From: an uncultured Pseudomonadota bacterium
GTDB taxonomy: Bacteria; SAR324; NAC60-12
Reading direction: 5' to 3'
Length of the DNA: 6,100 bases
Assembly: GCA_913056375.1 (NCBI GenBank)
Contig: CAJXNF010000186.1
Location: 1-6,100 of the forward strand
This document shows positions 5,298 to 6,100 of this stretch, one piece after another (positions within the stretch are counted from its first letter, which is position 1; the number at the start of each line of letters is the position of its first letter). The notes beneath the pieces are model-generated. The model was not told the origin of the DNA and made no database searches. It worked only from the letters and a program-made list of their open reading frames with translations. The position numbers were made by a program, and so were the translations under genes.

Positions 5298-5303
5298 CGA
5301 AGA

Positions 5304-5963
5304 ATGGAAACGAGTAGGGGAAAACCTCAGAAAACAGGTGAATTTGTCAAGAAGGAAGAAAACCTGCAGTTGTGTAGAAGACAAATCAAATCAATCCTCT
5401 TCAGAACAACGATTTTGGAGAAGAAAATTTTTGGAACCCATTGCCAGAGTCGACCCATGATTTTTGGATTGTTGGCCCTACTCATCATCCTCTTCACCAG
5501 TCCACTACATGCCGCAGAAGAGGCTTTGTTTGTTCGTGATGCAAATCTTTTGAAGGCCAAGAGTCTACGTTGTTTGTTCACTCGACAGGTGACTACCAAC
5601 TGGACTTCCTGGGAAACAACTTGGTCGAAAGAAGCGACCATCGAAAACATGGAGTATATCTTTGCAGCCATTCCGCAAAAAGGAAGCAAGGCCCGGCTGA
5701 TCAAGAGAGTCCCCGGCGAACCAAGTGGAATCCAGGAAGTCTTTATCATCCGTACTTTGGAAGCGCTAAATTTTCTGGAAGTCAATCCAGAGAGACCCAT
5801 CCACACGACTGCGGTGATGGTGATGCGAGAAAATCGGGAGGCAGGAACCTTTGTCGCCACAACCTCACAGCACACGATCACTAGAGACGGTGCAGTTGTC
5901 CCTACGCAGAGCTACGGACGTTGTGAGGTGATGGCGTTCAACGAAGAGAATCGGGCAAGCTGA
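5304..5963 (+). CDS. secreted or membrane-anchored conserved hypothetical protein
   Basis: This 219-residue protein has a basic 51-residue N-terminal stretch, a hydrophobic segment (about 53-66) ending in TSPLHAAEE (possible signal peptidase site after HA or HAA), and a soluble domain of about 145 residues. The domain has an SLRCLF motif near its start (C90) and SYGRCEV near its end (C207), with a GSKARLI...LNFLEVNP core between. I have seen this LRC...(Y)YGxC layout in uncharacterised secreted proteins of Proteobacteria; the two cysteines probably form a disulfide. No enzyme motif is visible. Start choice matters: the ATG at 5304 has an excellent ribosome binding site, while the ATG at 5457 gives a textbook signal peptide but poor initiation context. 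The gene stands alone, divergent from the arginine-rich gene; the 137 bases after it hold no gene. Confidence 0.75.
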   Translation: METSRGKPQKTGEFVKKEENLQLCRRQIKSILFRTTILEKKIFGTHCQSRPMIFGLLALLIILFTSPLHAAEEALFVRDANLLKAKSLRCLFTRQVTTNWTSWETTWSKEATIENMEYIFAAIPQKGSKARLIKRVPGEPSGIQEVFIIRTLEALNFLEVNPERPIHTTAVMVMRENREAGTFVATTSQHTITRDGAVVPTQSYGRCEVMAFNEENRAS

Positions 5964-5991
5964 ACGGAACTCGTCTTCTCTATGGTTTGAA

Positions 5992-6027
5992 CCAAAAACT
6001 GTAACGCTTCTTAGGGACTTTTTTTGG
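5992..6027 (+). terminator. weak possible terminator after the last gene
   Basis: CCAAAAA (5992-5998) can pair with TTTTTGG (6021-6027) across a 22-base loop, and a 7-base T run occupies 6019-6025. The stem is AT-rich and the T run is part of the stem rather than after it, so this is a poor match to an intrinsic terminator. It is listed only as the best candidate downstream of the gene ending at 5963. Confidence 0.15.
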
Positions 6028-6100
6028 AACCTTTGAATGATCAGGAATTTTGCAATTTGTGGATTGTAAAGTTGGCAATTGTGTTGAATTAAGGTAGGTC

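Noticed and set aside
5327..5881. 184-codon minus-strand open frame opposite the last gene
   Set aside because: It lies wholly within the plus-strand gene, which has a strong ribosome binding site, signal-like segment and recognisable motifs; the minus frame shows no domain or ordered layout.

Overview
The window looks like chromosomal DNA from a Gram-negative, respiring bacterium, most likely proteobacterial. The reasons are two exported c-type cytochromes (one a cytochrome c', a family best known from Proteobacteria), several Sec-type signal peptides, and short intergenic spacing. A marine SAR324- or delta-like lineage is a guess I cannot test here. I see no transposase, integrase, phage gene, CRISPR array, tRNA or rRNA.

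Layout: positions 1-384 hold no gene; the first 240 bases are very AT-rich and carry a perfect AT-only palindrome, and an imperfect 18-bp dyad lies 54 bp before the first gene. A TauE/SafE-type membrane permease (+, 385-1185) converges, with a 13-bp gap, on a YitT/DUF2179 membrane protein (-, 1199-2095). A divergent spacer leads to an exported pentapeptide-repeat protein (+, 2277-2975). This converges on a two-gene minus-strand unit: cytochrome c' (3898-4353, first in the unit) and a diheme cytochrome c (2996-3901), joined by a TTGA stop/start overlap. After a gene-free stretch (4354-4721) come a small arginine-rich protein built on a five-residue [DE]RR repeat (-, 4722-5072), a divergent intergenic region with a 19-bp dyad, and a secreted conserved hypothetical protein with two likely paired cysteines (+, 5304-5963).

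How they work together: only the two cytochromes form a convincing functional unit, probably periplasmic electron transfer and/or nitric oxide handling. The two membrane proteins at the left face each other and need not be related. The rest are single-gene units.

I did not find a clearly new multi-gene system. The points most worth a second look are a non-standard first heme motif (CxCH instead of CxxCH) in the diheme cytochrome, the [DE]RRxx repeat protein, a belt of four tryptophans around one coil of the pentapeptide helix, and the tyrosine at the distal heme position of the cytochrome c'.
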